Shown piece by piece: positions 43,889 to 52,519 of a stretch of 64,000 nt of DNA; position 1 is the stretch's first letter, and each line of letters starts with the position of its first letter. The stretch is from Hyphococcus sp. (GTDB taxonomy: Bacteria; Pseudomonadota; Alphaproteobacteria; Caulobacterales; Parvularculaceae). The translations under genes were made by a program, and so were the position numbers. The notes below the pieces were generated by a model. That model made no database searches and was not told the DNA's origin. It worked only from the letters and a program-made list of their open reading frames with translations. The stretch lies in assembly GCA_021776335.1 (NCBI GenBank), contig JAJFGB010000007.1:372001-436000 (forward strand), written 5' to 3'.

Positions 43889-45073
43889 CTATCTATCGGC
43901 ACATTTTCGAAAAGATTGCTCGGCCAGGGCAGCTGCATTGTCCCAGGTGAATTCAAGCGCCCGCGCAATGGAAGCCTCACGCAGGCGGTTGCGCAATGCT
44001 GGATCGCCAAAGAACTTTATGACGCAAGCCGTGATCTCTTCGATATTTTCGGGATCGTAATAAAGCCCGGCATCGCCAACGACCTCCGGCAGGCTGCCAC
44101 GATCGCTTGCGAGCACGGGCGCCCCGCATGACATCGCTTCGACGGCAGGAAGACCAAAGCCCTCCCACAGCGACGGGAATGCAAGCGCTGCAGCATCGTT
44201 CAGCAGTAATGCAGCGTCTTCATCATCGGCATAACCCGTAAAATGCACACGCGACTGGAGCGCCGGGTTGTCAGCGACAAACTTTTGAAGTTCGGGCACA
44301 TTATCCCAAAAACCCTTGCCTGATATATCGCCAACAATGACGAGATGAGCTTGCGGGTGTTCTTCAATGACCCGGGGCATCGCTTTGAGCAAACTTAGAA
44401 TATTTTTGTGCGCATTCATGCCGCCAAGGGTCATCAGGTAATCGGCATCAAGCGGAATGTTATATTTTGATTTTGCCGCATCAATTTCTTGTTTGTTTTC
44501 AATAAGCCGAAAAACCGGATCCGCCGCTTCACTGACAAGATCGATTTTGCGTTTTGGGATATGCAGGATGTGTTCAAGGTCACGCGCCGATGATTGCGAC
44601 ACCGTCATGGCGCGCGCAGTCTGCAGTTTTGCAAGGGCGGTTTTCAATTGCCACAGCCGACGGTTCATTTGGGTTGGAAATAGCAAATGAGGAATGCGCT
44701 CTGCCGTCGTATCGTGATAACAAACAATGCACGGCACGCGGGCGAGTAGTGGAAAGTAGGAATAAACCGCTGGAAAGAAAAAGATGTCAAACTTTGCCTT
44801 CCGAACGACCTGTCCCAGTTTCATCAGATAGCTAATCGATCTCGATTTGTCGCCGACTGCGGCGTCATTCAGGGTGTTGTGCGTATCAGCGATGATGACA
44901 TCGACATTTTCCGGCAGCGCGAATGCGGGCGGTCTGTCGAACACCAGCGTATAGTGAAATCCCTCATTACGCTTCGCCAGCGCGGTCATTAATTCTCGGG
45001 TGAAGCGGCCAAAGCCGCGATCATTGATCCAGCTTGTGGCGTCGACCCCCACATGGATTTTTTTGTTAATCAT
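43889..45073 (-). CDS. GT4 family glycosyltransferase
   Basis: A GT-B fold retaining glycosyltransferase of 394 residues from the ATG at 45073; the frame reaches a GTG at 45154, but the extra residues lack conservation. The N-terminal domain begins IHVGVDATSW and INDRGFGRFTREL. The C-terminal nucleotide-sugar domain has GGMNAHKN, the PSLWEGFGLPAVEAMSCGAPVL segment with the family's EGFGLPxxE motif, and LPEVVGDAGLYYDP. It is probably cytosolic, adding a sugar to the lipid-linked repeat unit. It is divergent from the GT2 gene at 45189. Confidence 0.88.
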   Translation of the reverse strand: MINKKIHVGVDATSWINDRGFGRFTRELMTALAKRNEGFHYTLVFDRPPAFALPENVDVIIADTHNTLNDAAVGDKSRSISYLMKLGQVVRKAKFDIFFFPAVYSYFPLLARVPCIVCYHDTTAERIPHLLFPTQMNRRLWQLKTALAKLQTARAMTVSQSSARDLEHILHIPKRKIDLVSEAADPVFRLIENKQEIDAAKSKYNIPLDADYLMTLGGMNAHKNILSLLKAMPRVIEEHPQAHLVIVGDISGKGFWDNVPELQKFVADNPALQSRVHFTGYADDEDAALLLNDAAALAFPSLWEGFGLPAVEAMSCGAPVLASDRGSLPEVVGDAGLYYDPENIEEITACVIKFFGDPALRNRLREASIARALEFTWDNAAALAEQSFRKCADR

Positions 45074-45188
45074 AGCCAGTCGGTTGTCCAAATTTGCTTC
45101 TTGGCGTTGTGGAACATTTATTGCTCGCAAAACGCAGCGCAGAAGGTTAATCACGCGCCGATACCATGCAAATCAATGGCCAGACAAT

Positions 45189-46127
45189 ATGACAGATAAC
45201 AACCAGATTCCCGACCTTTCGGTCATTGTAACGGTGGTCGATGGCGGTGAGACACTGTCGCGATGCCTTGATGCACTCACTGTCCAGGAGGATGCGCCGC
45301 TTCTGGAGGTGATTATTCCCTTTGACAGCACCATAAGGGAAGTTGGGGCGCTGGCGGACAAATATCCCGATTATAACTTCCTTGACCTTGGAACCCTCGC
45401 TGAGCGGCAGCCGGATAACGCCTATGAGGAGCATGAGCTGTTTGACCGGCGTCGTGCGGGCGGGCTCCGTGCGGCGAGGGCGAACCTTCTTGCGATGATA
45501 GAGGACCGGGGGTGGCCGCGCCCGAATTGGTCCAGCGAGATGATGGCCGCGCATGTTAAATATGATGATGGGGTGATCGGGGGCGGCGTTGACAGCGCCG
45601 CACAGGGCATCGTGCGCTGGGCGATATTCTTTCTCGATTTTGGTCGCTATCAAACCCCTTTTGAGACAGATAATCCAGAATATGTGAGCGATACGAATAT
45701 TTGCTATAAGCGCGCCGCTATTGACGGGGTCGAACCCCTATGGCGTTTCAAATATCAGGAGTCTGTCGTCAATTGGGCCTTGCGCGATAAAAAGGCCGGA
45801 CTGCGTCTGGAGGCCGGGCCAAAAACTGTGCAACAGCGATTAGGTATAGGGTTTATCGAGATGGCGATGGAGCGCATTCACTGGGGCCGTACATTCGGCC
45901 AGGTGCGTGCGCGAGATGCATCATTGCCGGCGCGTTTGAAATGGATTGCTATTACGCCGCTGCTGCCGGCCGTGCTCTATGTCAGAAACCTGCGCCGTCA
46001 AATGCGCCTTGGTCGCCATATGCGAGAATTCGTCACCGCGACGCCGGTCATGCTTTATTTGCTGATGTTCTGGTCGATCGGCGAGTTCATTGGATATCTT
46101 GAGGCAAAGAGTAGCGATGCGCCTTAA
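45189..46127 (+). CDS. GT2 family glycosyltransferase with C-terminal hydrophobic region
   Basis: I place the start at the ATG at 45189 (312 residues), where the GT-A fold begins (IPDLSVIVTVVDGG). The frame is open to 45000, but that part lies over the divergent GT4 gene. Later features are a Trp-rich acceptor region, DTNICYKR near residue 170, and a hydrophobic C-terminus ending in SIGEFIGYLEA. The same overall plan and a similar end (GAGEVRGYWF) occur in the GT2 protein at 46939-47832, so they are probably paralogues. Its stop overlaps that of the convergent methyltransferase gene by 4 bases. Confidence 0.8.
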   Translation: MTDNNQIPDLSVIVTVVDGGETLSRCLDALTVQEDAPLLEVIIPFDSTIREVGALADKYPDYNFLDLGTLAERQPDNAYEEHELFDRRRAGGLRAARANLLAMIEDRGWPRPNWSSEMMAAHVKYDDGVIGGGVDSAAQGIVRWAIFFLDFGRYQTPFETDNPEYVSDTNICYKRAAIDGVEPLWRFKYQESVVNWALRDKKAGLRLEAGPKTVQQRLGIGFIEMAMERIHWGRTFGQVRARDASLPARLKWIAITPLLPAVLYVRNLRRQMRLGRHMREFVTATPVMLYLLMFWSIGEFIGYLEAKSSDAP

Positions 46128-46939
46128 CTGATGCGTGACGCCTCGAAGCCGTGCACTTGTTGTTCGCGGCTTTCCTGAAAGAAACGCTTCCAGAGAACTC
46201 GAAACCCGTGTTGTTCAAGGAAATCGTAAAATTCGCGCTCGTCTACGATTGCCTCATGCACTTCGCCGATGATGACATCAACATCGCGAACTCTCACGCC
46301 CAATCCCTTAAGCGCGTCAAGTTCACTGCCTTCGATATCGAGTTTTAATAAATCGACCCGTTCAATATCTTTTTGATCCATATAATCGGCCAGTGAATAT
46401 AGCGGCACCTTTTCGCCGTCTCCGTCAATCAACAGAGAATGCATGCCGCCAAACTCACCATGGTGGAGTATCGCATCGCCGCTCACATCGCCAACGGCGG
46501 CGCGCTCCAGGATCACATTGTCAAGGCCTTCGATATTGGCTTCGAGAAATCGAAGATTGTCCCGCGCAGGCTCGAATGTGTGAATGACAGCGTTCGGATA
46601 GAGGCTCAAAAACCATATGACCGAGGCGCCGATATTGGCGCCTAAATCAATGATCGTCGGCTGAGCGGGCAAACGCGACGCCAATTTATATTGCTGCTCG
46701 TGAAGCATCTCGCCGAGAATGAAAATATCGCTTATCCGCATTCGAAACGGGAAGATCTCTCCATTGATGCGCAAACGAAGCACGACCACGTCATCGTAAC
46801 GCGTGCGGTCGGACAGGCTGGCATAGATGTGAATGAGCGACCGGCGGGTTTGCGCGTCGGCGGCAAATCGCAAGACGAGATTAAGCGCTTCGCCTGCGCG
46901 ATACGCCTTGCCATTTATCCATGAGGCCAGCGAAGCCAT
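46124..46939 (-). CDS. FkbM-family methyltransferase
   Basis: A 271-residue SAM-dependent methyltransferase. The SAM motif is TIIDLGANIGAS near residue 92, followed by IHTFEPARDNL, the D in AAVGDVSGDA, and the FkbM-typical LLKLDIEGSELDAL near residue 190. Such enzymes O-methylate sugars in polysaccharide and antibiotic clusters. The ATG at 46939 overlaps the upstream GT2 stop (TGATG), so the two are coupled. Its stop overlaps that of the convergent GT2 gene. Confidence 0.88.
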   Translation of the reverse strand: MASLASWINGKAYRAGEALNLVLRFAADAQTRRSLIHIYASLSDRTRYDDVVVLRLRINGEIFPFRMRISDIFILGEMLHEQQYKLASRLPAQPTIIDLGANIGASVIWFLSLYPNAVIHTFEPARDNLRFLEANIEGLDNVILERAAVGDVSGDAILHHGEFGGMHSLLIDGDGEKVPLYSLADYMDQKDIERVDLLKLDIEGSELDALKGLGVRVRDVDVIIGEVHEAIVDEREFYDFLEQHGFRVLWKRFFQESREQQVHGFEASRIS

Positions 46940-47832
46940 CACCGCACCTTACTTAACGAATTGCCGGCGCCAAACCAATATCCGCGTACTTCGCCTGCTC
47001 CCCAGGATAGGACAAAAGCCACCAGCATTGGAATCGACGGCCAAAGGCGGTCCAAATGCTGCCCTTTCGAAATGATCGTCCGAAGGGTTCGAACGAATAG
47101 CAGCGGTGGTAGGGCAAAGGCGGCCAGCCCATAGGCAAGGCGGATATGCGTGGGTTTGTCGGCGACGCGGGCGCCAGCATAGGATCGCGCATATAGATAA
47201 CGCTGCGACATATAAAGGTTAAACGTATAGTGCATTTTGTGCCCAACGATCAGGTCAGGAAGCAAGAGAAGTTTAATGCCGTCGGCGCGCATTGCATCAT
47301 GCAGGTGATTTTCCCACTTGCCCTGATCGATTACTGATTTGTAGCGATCCAAAACCGACCGGCGATAGACAATATTGTTGCCCGGCAACCAGGTAGACTC
47401 GCCGCCTTGAAGTGGTGGTAAACAGGCGCTGTATTCACACAGGAATGCAGCCCAGTCGATCTGGGTTTCGGTTGCGGCATTCTCGATCGGTCCACCGGCC
47501 ACATCGGCTCCGGTTTCCAGCGCATTCAACAGTTTGCGCGCCCAGTCGTCTGGCACGATGACATGATCTTCAATAACGCCGATCGCGTCAGCCGAGGCGG
47601 CTTCAAAGCCGCGCGCGCGCATCATCGGAATTGTTGCATCATGGGCCATCCCGACCACGATCACTTCCGGGTATTCAGCCGCCAGAGCAGTGCGAACCGG
47701 TTCACCCAGCCGATCCACGACAATAATTTCGAGACTGGCGTTTTTCTGACTCCGGAGAGCGTTGAGACACCCCCGGAGGTCTTCGATGCTGTTTACAGAG
47801 GGAATAACGACCGAAAGATTCGCCAATGCCAT
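46939..47832 (-). CDS. GT2 family glycosyltransferase with C-terminal membrane segment
   Basis: A 297-residue protein with the GT-A start LSVVIPSVNSIEDL, the strand IIVVDRLG, the VIEDHVIVP metal-binding block (near residue 90) and the acceptor-domain segment WLPGNNIVYRR near 168. Hydrophobic C-terminal segments lie around residues 230-250 and 265-285. It resembles the GT2 protein at 45189-46127, including the ending. It has an AAGGG ribosome-binding site and is coupled to the FkbM gene. Confidence 0.83.
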   Translation of the reverse strand: MALANLSVVIPSVNSIEDLRGCLNALRSQKNASLEIIVVDRLGEPVRTALAAEYPEVIVVGMAHDATIPMMRARGFEAASADAIGVIEDHVIVPDDWARKLLNALETGADVAGGPIENAATETQIDWAAFLCEYSACLPPLQGGESTWLPGNNIVYRRSVLDRYKSVIDQGKWENHLHDAMRADGIKLLLLPDLIVGHKMHYTFNLYMSQRYLYARSYAGARVADKPTHIRLAYGLAAFALPPLLFVRTLRTIISKGQHLDRLWPSIPMLVAFVLSWGAGEVRGYWFGAGNSLSKVR

Positions 47833-48134
47833 TTTTAAAGCCCTTATATTTTTCTTGCAAAGGTTAACGCGCGCCGCGCGTCCTTACGCTTTGGATTGTT
47901 GTGAAAACACAGTTGAATTCGTCACGCAATTAAATTCGCGCCTTGGCGAGTAGCAAGAAGTGTTCCGGCGGGAAAGAAAAACGCACATGGCGGCGGCTGA
48001 TTGCTATCGATTTCCGACGCCTGTAGAAGCCGGTCAATGGCGCGTCATTTGCAGTCATGGGTTGTAAAATCATGGAACCGCGCGCTTTTTGGGACGCGCG
48101 GTGTTTCGTTTGGGATCGGTTAAGGAGTTAAGAA
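47833..48134. other. 302-base intergenic stretch, divergent promoter region
   Basis: This separates the divergent GT2 and Gfo/Idh/MocA genes and probably contains both promoters. I see no clear promoter boxes. The only structure is the GC-rich hairpin at 48078-48101. A strong AAGGAG ribosome-binding site lies at 48122-48127. Confidence 0.4.
48078..48101 (+). promoter_or_regulatory. GC-rich hairpin in the leader of the Gfo/Idh/MocA gene
   Basis: CCGCGCG (48078-48084) pairs perfectly with CGCGCGG (48095-48101) around a 10-base loop, followed by TGTTTCGTTT. It ends 33 bases before the start codon at 48135. It could be a weak terminator or attenuator, or simply a leader structure. Function is inferred only from its position. 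Confidence 0.35.
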
Positions 48135-49193
48135 ATGCGGATTGGTGTAGTTGGAGCCGGCAAGGTCGGCGCATTGCGGATTCAAACGGTGAAGGATAAT
48201 CCTGATACCGAATTGGCCACGATATTCGATGTTTCCGCTGAGCCTGCTCAAGCTGCAGCTGCCGGGACCGACGCCAAGGTTGTCTCAAGCATGGAAGCGT
48301 TTCTTGATACACCCATGGATGCCGTCATCGTTTCGACGCCGCCGCATCTTCATGAGGAGGCGGCTGTCGGCGCATTGCGCCGTGGGCTTCATGTATTATG
48401 TGAAAAGCCATTATCGAACACAGTCGAAGGCGGCCGCCGCATTGTTGACGCCGCTCTTGCGGAAAAGCGCGCTCTCGCGGTGGGCTTTAACCTGCGATAT
48501 TACCCATTCGTCAAATTCGCCCGCGAGGCGGTCGATAGTGGCCAGATTGGCAAAGTCGACCATGTACGCGTTTTCGGCGGTCATAATGGGCTGCATAATT
48601 TCAGCGGTGACTGGCAGTATAAGATGCCAGAATCGGGCGGCGGCGCGATGATGGATATCGGCATCCACATGTCCGATTTGGCCCGTTATTTTCTCGGTGA
48701 AGTGACCCAGGTAAGCGGCGTCATGTCAGAGAAGGTCTATGGCCTTCCCGGGTCAGAAGATAATGCCGTCGCTATATTTACAAGTCCCGAAGGGGTCCCG
48801 GCGACCTATCATACGACCTGGAATGAATGGAAAGGGTATAAATCCTTCGTCGAAATATATGGCGACAAGGGCATGGTGCGCGGATCATATGCGCCGATGC
48901 AAAACCTTCTATTGGTTAGCAACGGGCCAAACGGGTCGGTAAGCAAGACCCGCCGGTTTTATCCCGAGATCATGGTTCGTGAAAAACTAAAGAGCTGGAT
49001 CAGCACCGCGCTTATCTCATTTCAAGAAGAACTGGATGATTTTCTGAAAATGACAAACGGCGATATGAATACGCCACTGGCAGACGGATATGCAGGATTG
49101 CGTTCGCTGGAAGTGGCGCATGCGGTACGTGAAAGCACAAATGCCGCACAGCTCATTAAGCTACCTGCGCTTGGCCGAATGGCTTCAGTCTAG
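48135..49193 (+). CDS. Gfo/Idh/MocA family NAD(P)-dependent oxidoreductase
   Basis: A 352-residue sugar dehydrogenase-like protein. The Rossmann motif GVVGAGKVGALR is at residues 4-15, followed by the VSTPPHLHEE segment and the EKP motif (LCEKPLSNT, near residue 92) that carries the catalytic lysine of this family. A C-terminal alpha/beta dimerisation domain follows. Members oxidise or reduce cyclitols and nucleotide sugars in polysaccharide pathways. It starts the plus-strand run 48135-51657. Confidence 0.88.
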   Translation: MRIGVVGAGKVGALRIQTVKDNPDTELATIFDVSAEPAQAAAAGTDAKVVSSMEAFLDTPMDAVIVSTPPHLHEEAAVGALRRGLHVLCEKPLSNTVEGGRRIVDAALAEKRALAVGFNLRYYPFVKFAREAVDSGQIGKVDHVRVFGGHNGLHNFSGDWQYKMPESGGGAMMDIGIHMSDLARYFLGEVTQVSGVMSEKVYGLPGSEDNAVAIFTSPEGVPATYHTTWNEWKGYKSFVEIYGDKGMVRGSYAPMQNLLLVSNGPNGSVSKTRRFYPEIMVREKLKSWISTALISFQEELDDFLKMTNGDMNTPLADGYAGLRSLEVAHAVRESTNAAQLIKLPALGRMASV

Positions 49194-49256
49194 AGGCGTT
49201 GTCGGCGCAAATAGGGCATGGAGCCCGTTAATGGGCATATTGGAGACCAAAATTTC

Positions 49257-51248
49257 ATGCCAACCGCGCCGATCACAAACCCATCAGACGATGCGAAGCC
49301 GACAGCTTCGCCATGCGTTGTTTTGCAAGTGGGCGAACATTCCGCCTGGCCCACAGTCCGTGAGGCCGGCGTTGTGCGGCTTACCGGTGCGCCGCACATC
49401 TGGGCGTCGGTTGATCCTGATGATTTGGCCCGCGCCGTCGGTAATCTCCCTAAAGAGGCGACAATTTGCCTTGAAGTGGAAGCCATGTCGTGGGCTGAAA
49501 GTCAGGCTGCATTCGAGCGTATCGGTGGGATTTACAAGAACTATTCAGATCGCGCTTATGTTGCATTTGAAATTGCATCGGATGAAACGCTTTATGGTTT
49601 TGAAGCAAAACAAAATGGACGCGCTGAATTTCTAGCGGCCGCTGCTTCTTATTTTCGTGATTGCGGGGCGTTGGTTCGGTGGTTCGTTCCGCTCACTCAG
49701 GAATTTGTGCACAAGCTCGAAGCATTTTATTCGCTGGCGCAGGAACTGGAAGTTGAGGCGGTGATCGCGCGTGCAGAAGCGCACGGTCTCAATGCGAATG
49801 ACCGCTTATTCGCGGACGACTTTATTCGCCACAATATTCTTGAGGAAAAGAGCGGCCCGCTTGGCGCTGAACAGCGACAAGCTTATGGCGTGATCTTGGC
49901 CGCTCTTGAGAGCGATGATGTGGATGCAATTAATGGCGCCTGTTCATCTCTTTTGTGTTTCAGACAGCAAACGCCGTACCGCCGCCCACAGAGCCCGGGC
50001 GCCAGCTTTTTGCTGGAAGCTGCCGGCGTTTTGATTGATGGCGCTCGCGCGCATATCAGCCGCACGTTTCTATCCGGCAAGCAGCGTGATGCCGCCGCAA
50101 TTTCGACCCGTTTTGAAAAAGTGCTGCTGATCGGCGCATATGGAGGGGAGCACATTGGCGACGCTGCAATTCTCGGAGGCGTCGCGTTTCGGCTGAATGC
50201 ACGCCATGGCGTCAAAAAAGCCATTTTGATGAGCCAGCGACCTGCCCATACCAAGCATCTAATGCCAATGATTGAAACGCCTGTTACGATCGATGTGCGT
50301 GAATATCGCCATGACGAAATTGACGCCTGCATCGATGAAGTGGACGCCGTTGTTTTTGCGGGCGGGCCAATCATTGACCTACCCAAACAACTCGTTCGTC
50401 ATCTTTATGCTGTTGCAAAAGCGAAAGCGCGCGGTAAGCCATTTTTAATGGAGGGTGTAGGTCCGGGTCCGTTTCAACGCCTCCCATCAAAGCTGACGGC
50501 GCGACAATTTATTAATCTTGCCGATTATATTTCGCTACGCACACAGGACAATGCGAAAGAGGCCATTATTAAAGGCATTGATGTCGAGATTGGTCGCGAT
50601 CCCGCGTTCGATTATCTCGATACGCGGCAAGGCGAATTGTCGAGAATGGCGCCGAATGAAGTTACCGAGATCGAACGCCTTCTTGACGGTGCAGGCGATC
50701 GCCCTGTTATTGGCGTCAACATCAGGCCTATCTATCATCATTATACGGCCGGGGTGAAAGCTGAGGACAAGGCTTCCTATACGGAAATGGTTGAAGATCG
50801 CTTTGAGCGCAGGCTGGCGGAAGCGCTTACGCAATTCAGCGCAAATAGTTCAAAAAAGCCGATCATCGTATTTTTTCCGATGAACGCTGTGCAATTTGGT
50901 CTATCAGATCTCAAAAGCGCTTATCGTATCAGCCGGCATTTGGGCGCCGATATCGATTTTCGCGTTTGGGAGGCTGATGCCACGCTCGATGGCGTATTGG
51001 CGCTAATTCGTCGTCTTGATGTTGCCGTAACAATGCGCTTTCACGCGACTATCTTCGCGTTAAGTCAGGGAATAGAAGCAATTGGGGTGGATTATCGCAT
51101 CGGCGAGCGCGACAAGGTTGCAGCCGTTCTTAGCGATGTCGGCAAAGGCGATCAGTGCGCGCGTATCGATGAGATGACCGCGGAATGGATGACTGGTCAG
51201 TTTAAGCGTTTCGTGGGGCGTTCAACTGATGAACTGAAAACAGGCTGA
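49257..51248 (+). CDS. Polysaccharide pyruvyltransferase-family protein with extra N-terminal domain
   Basis: From the ATG at 49257, which has GGAG upstream, the protein has 663 residues; an ATG at 49218 would add 13. The C-terminal 370 or so residues form a polysaccharide pyruvyl transferase domain: LLIGAYGGEHIGDAAIL (near residue 284), VVFAGGPIID, GVGPGP, the GVNIRP block, and VTMRFHATIFALSQGI near the end. These enzymes add pyruvate ketals to sugars. The first 280 residues are not part of the known domain. They look like an alpha/beta barrel half (CLEVEAMSW, VEAVIARAEAHG) and could be a radical-SAM-like fold that has lost its cluster cysteines, which is speculative. Confidence 0.8.
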   Translation: MPTAPITNPSDDAKPTASPCVVLQVGEHSAWPTVREAGVVRLTGAPHIWASVDPDDLARAVGNLPKEATICLEVEAMSWAESQAAFERIGGIYKNYSDRAYVAFEIASDETLYGFEAKQNGRAEFLAAAASYFRDCGALVRWFVPLTQEFVHKLEAFYSLAQELEVEAVIARAEAHGLNANDRLFADDFIRHNILEEKSGPLGAEQRQAYGVILAALESDDVDAINGACSSLLCFRQQTPYRRPQSPGASFLLEAAGVLIDGARAHISRTFLSGKQRDAAAISTRFEKVLLIGAYGGEHIGDAAILGGVAFRLNARHGVKKAILMSQRPAHTKHLMPMIETPVTIDVREYRHDEIDACIDEVDAVVFAGGPIIDLPKQLVRHLYAVAKAKARGKPFLMEGVGPGPFQRLPSKLTARQFINLADYISLRTQDNAKEAIIKGIDVEIGRDPAFDYLDTRQGELSRMAPNEVTEIERLLDGAGDRPVIGVNIRPIYHHYTAGVKAEDKASYTEMVEDRFERRLAEALTQFSANSSKKPIIVFFPMNAVQFGLSDLKSAYRISRHLGADIDFRVWEADATLDGVLALIRRLDVAVTMRFHATIFALSQGIEAIGVDYRIGERDKVAAVLSDVGKGDQCARIDEMTAEWMTGQFKRFVGRSTDELKTG

Positions 51249-51258
51249 TTGATTGAAA

Positions 51259-51657
51259 ATGCTTAGAGATGTTCACCTGATCGAGGCGACCAAAAACCTG
51301 ATCCGCCAGTTTATGAAGTTCGGCGCCATCGGTGTACTGAACACGGCGTTGTACTATACGCTGTACCTAGTTTTATTGAATGTGCTTAACCCCACAACAA
51401 GCTACTATCTCGCTTATGTGCTGAGCATGATATTTGCCATTTTGATGAATTTGAAATTCACATTCGCCGAGAAGGCGACGGCGCGAAAGTTAATTTCGTT
51501 TGCTTGTGTCTATCTTCTTTCGATGTATATCGGCGGGCTTGTGCTTGCTGTCTTGATTGGATTTTCAATTAGCGCAGCACTCGCAGGGTTCCTGACCATC
51601 GGCGTAACGGTGATCACGAATTTCCTGGGCTTAAAAGCAGCGGCAAAATGGGCCTGA
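51259..51657 (+). CDS. GtrA-family membrane protein
   Basis: A small protein of 132 residues from the ATG at 51259 (a TTG at 51253 is also possible). It has four membrane helices and the typical GtrA opening FMKFGAIGVLNTALYYTLY, then the basic loop after helix 2 (NLKFTFAEKA). GtrA proteins are thought to flip polyprenyl-phosphate-linked sugars across the inner membrane, working with a GtrB-type GT2 enzyme. Several such GT2 proteins are encoded nearby (37181, 57894). Confidence 0.85.
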   Translation: MLRDVHLIEATKNLIRQFMKFGAIGVLNTALYYTLYLVLLNVLNPTTSYYLAYVLSMIFAILMNLKFTFAEKATARKLISFACVYLLSMYIGGLVLAVLIGFSISAALAGFLTIGVTVITNFLGLKAAAKWA

Positions 51658-51696
51658 CTATTTGAGGCGGCGGTCTTCAGCCTGCATTTTTTGACT

Positions 51697-52482
51697 TCAG
51701 GACCATAATTTCCATGGCGGCGCGCCGCTTTCCCACAAGGATTGGAGTTCGGCGAGGTCTCGCACCGTATCCATTGGTTGCCAGAACCCTTTATGGCGGA
51801 AGGCCACCAGCTCGCCTGCGGTTGCAAGATTTTGAAGTGGTTCTCGTTCCCAGATAAGATCGTCTTCTTTTGTCAGAAATTTGGAAACGTCGGGTTTGAG
51901 CACAAAAAACCCGCCATTGATCAAGCCGCCGTCACCTGCCGGTTTTTCCACAAACTGACGCACAAGTTGCGGATCGTCGGCGTGAAAATCGAGCGCGCCA
52001 AATCTTCCCGGTGGTACAACGGCCGTCAGCGTTGCAGTTTTCTTGTGAGATTTGTGAAATTTGAGCAAAGCGCCAATGTCGACATTTGCGATGCCGTCGC
52101 CATAGGTCAGGCAGAAACATTCATCATCCTGCACATAGGGCAGGATCTTGCGGATCCGGGCGCCGGTCATCGCTTTTTCGCCGGTTTCGACGAGTGTGAC
52201 ACGCCAGTCTTCTGTTTTTGTGCGGTGAATTTCTGTCGTCCCTGCGCGCATATCAAATGTCACGTCAGATTGGTGCATCATGTAATTCTGGAAATATTCT
52301 TTGATTATGTAGCCCTTATATCCAAGGCAGATCACGAACTCATTGACGCCAAAATGGCTGTAAAGTTTCATGATGTGCCACAGGATCGGCCAGCCGCCGA
52401 CTTCGACCATCGGTTTTGGCTTTACGCGCGTCTCTTCGGAAAGCCTCGTGCCGAGCCCGCCGGCCAGAATTACAGCCTTCAT
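51697..52482 (-). CDS. rfbF: Glucose-1-phosphate cytidylyltransferase
   Basis: RfbF makes CDP-glucose from CTP and glucose 1-phosphate. I use the ATG at 52482 (261 residues), which has GGGGAG upstream and begins MKAVILAGGLGTRLSEET, the nucleotidyltransferase motif. The frame is open to 52587 but the extension overlaps rfbG. Other family blocks are KPKPMVEVGGWPILWHIM, TYGDGIANVDI with its metal-binding Asp, and GFWQPMDT near the C-terminus. It follows rfbG on the same strand. Confidence 0.95.
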   Translation of the reverse strand: MKAVILAGGLGTRLSEETRVKPKPMVEVGGWPILWHIMKLYSHFGVNEFVICLGYKGYIIKEYFQNYMMHQSDVTFDMRAGTTEIHRTKTEDWRVTLVETGEKAMTGARIRKILPYVQDDECFCLTYGDGIANVDIGALLKFHKSHKKTATLTAVVPPGRFGALDFHADDPQLVRQFVEKPAGDGGLINGGFFVLKPDVSKFLTKEDDLIWEREPLQNLATAGELVAFRHKGFWQPMDTVRDLAELQSLWESGAPPWKLWS

Positions 52483-52519
52483 TTTATTTGTCTCCCCGAC
52501 ATTTTTGATGATTGGTTTT

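Noticed and set aside
45000-45188. 63-residue N-terminal extension of the GT2 protein
   Set aside because: It overlaps the divergent GT4 gene; the GT-A fold starts at the ATG at 45189.
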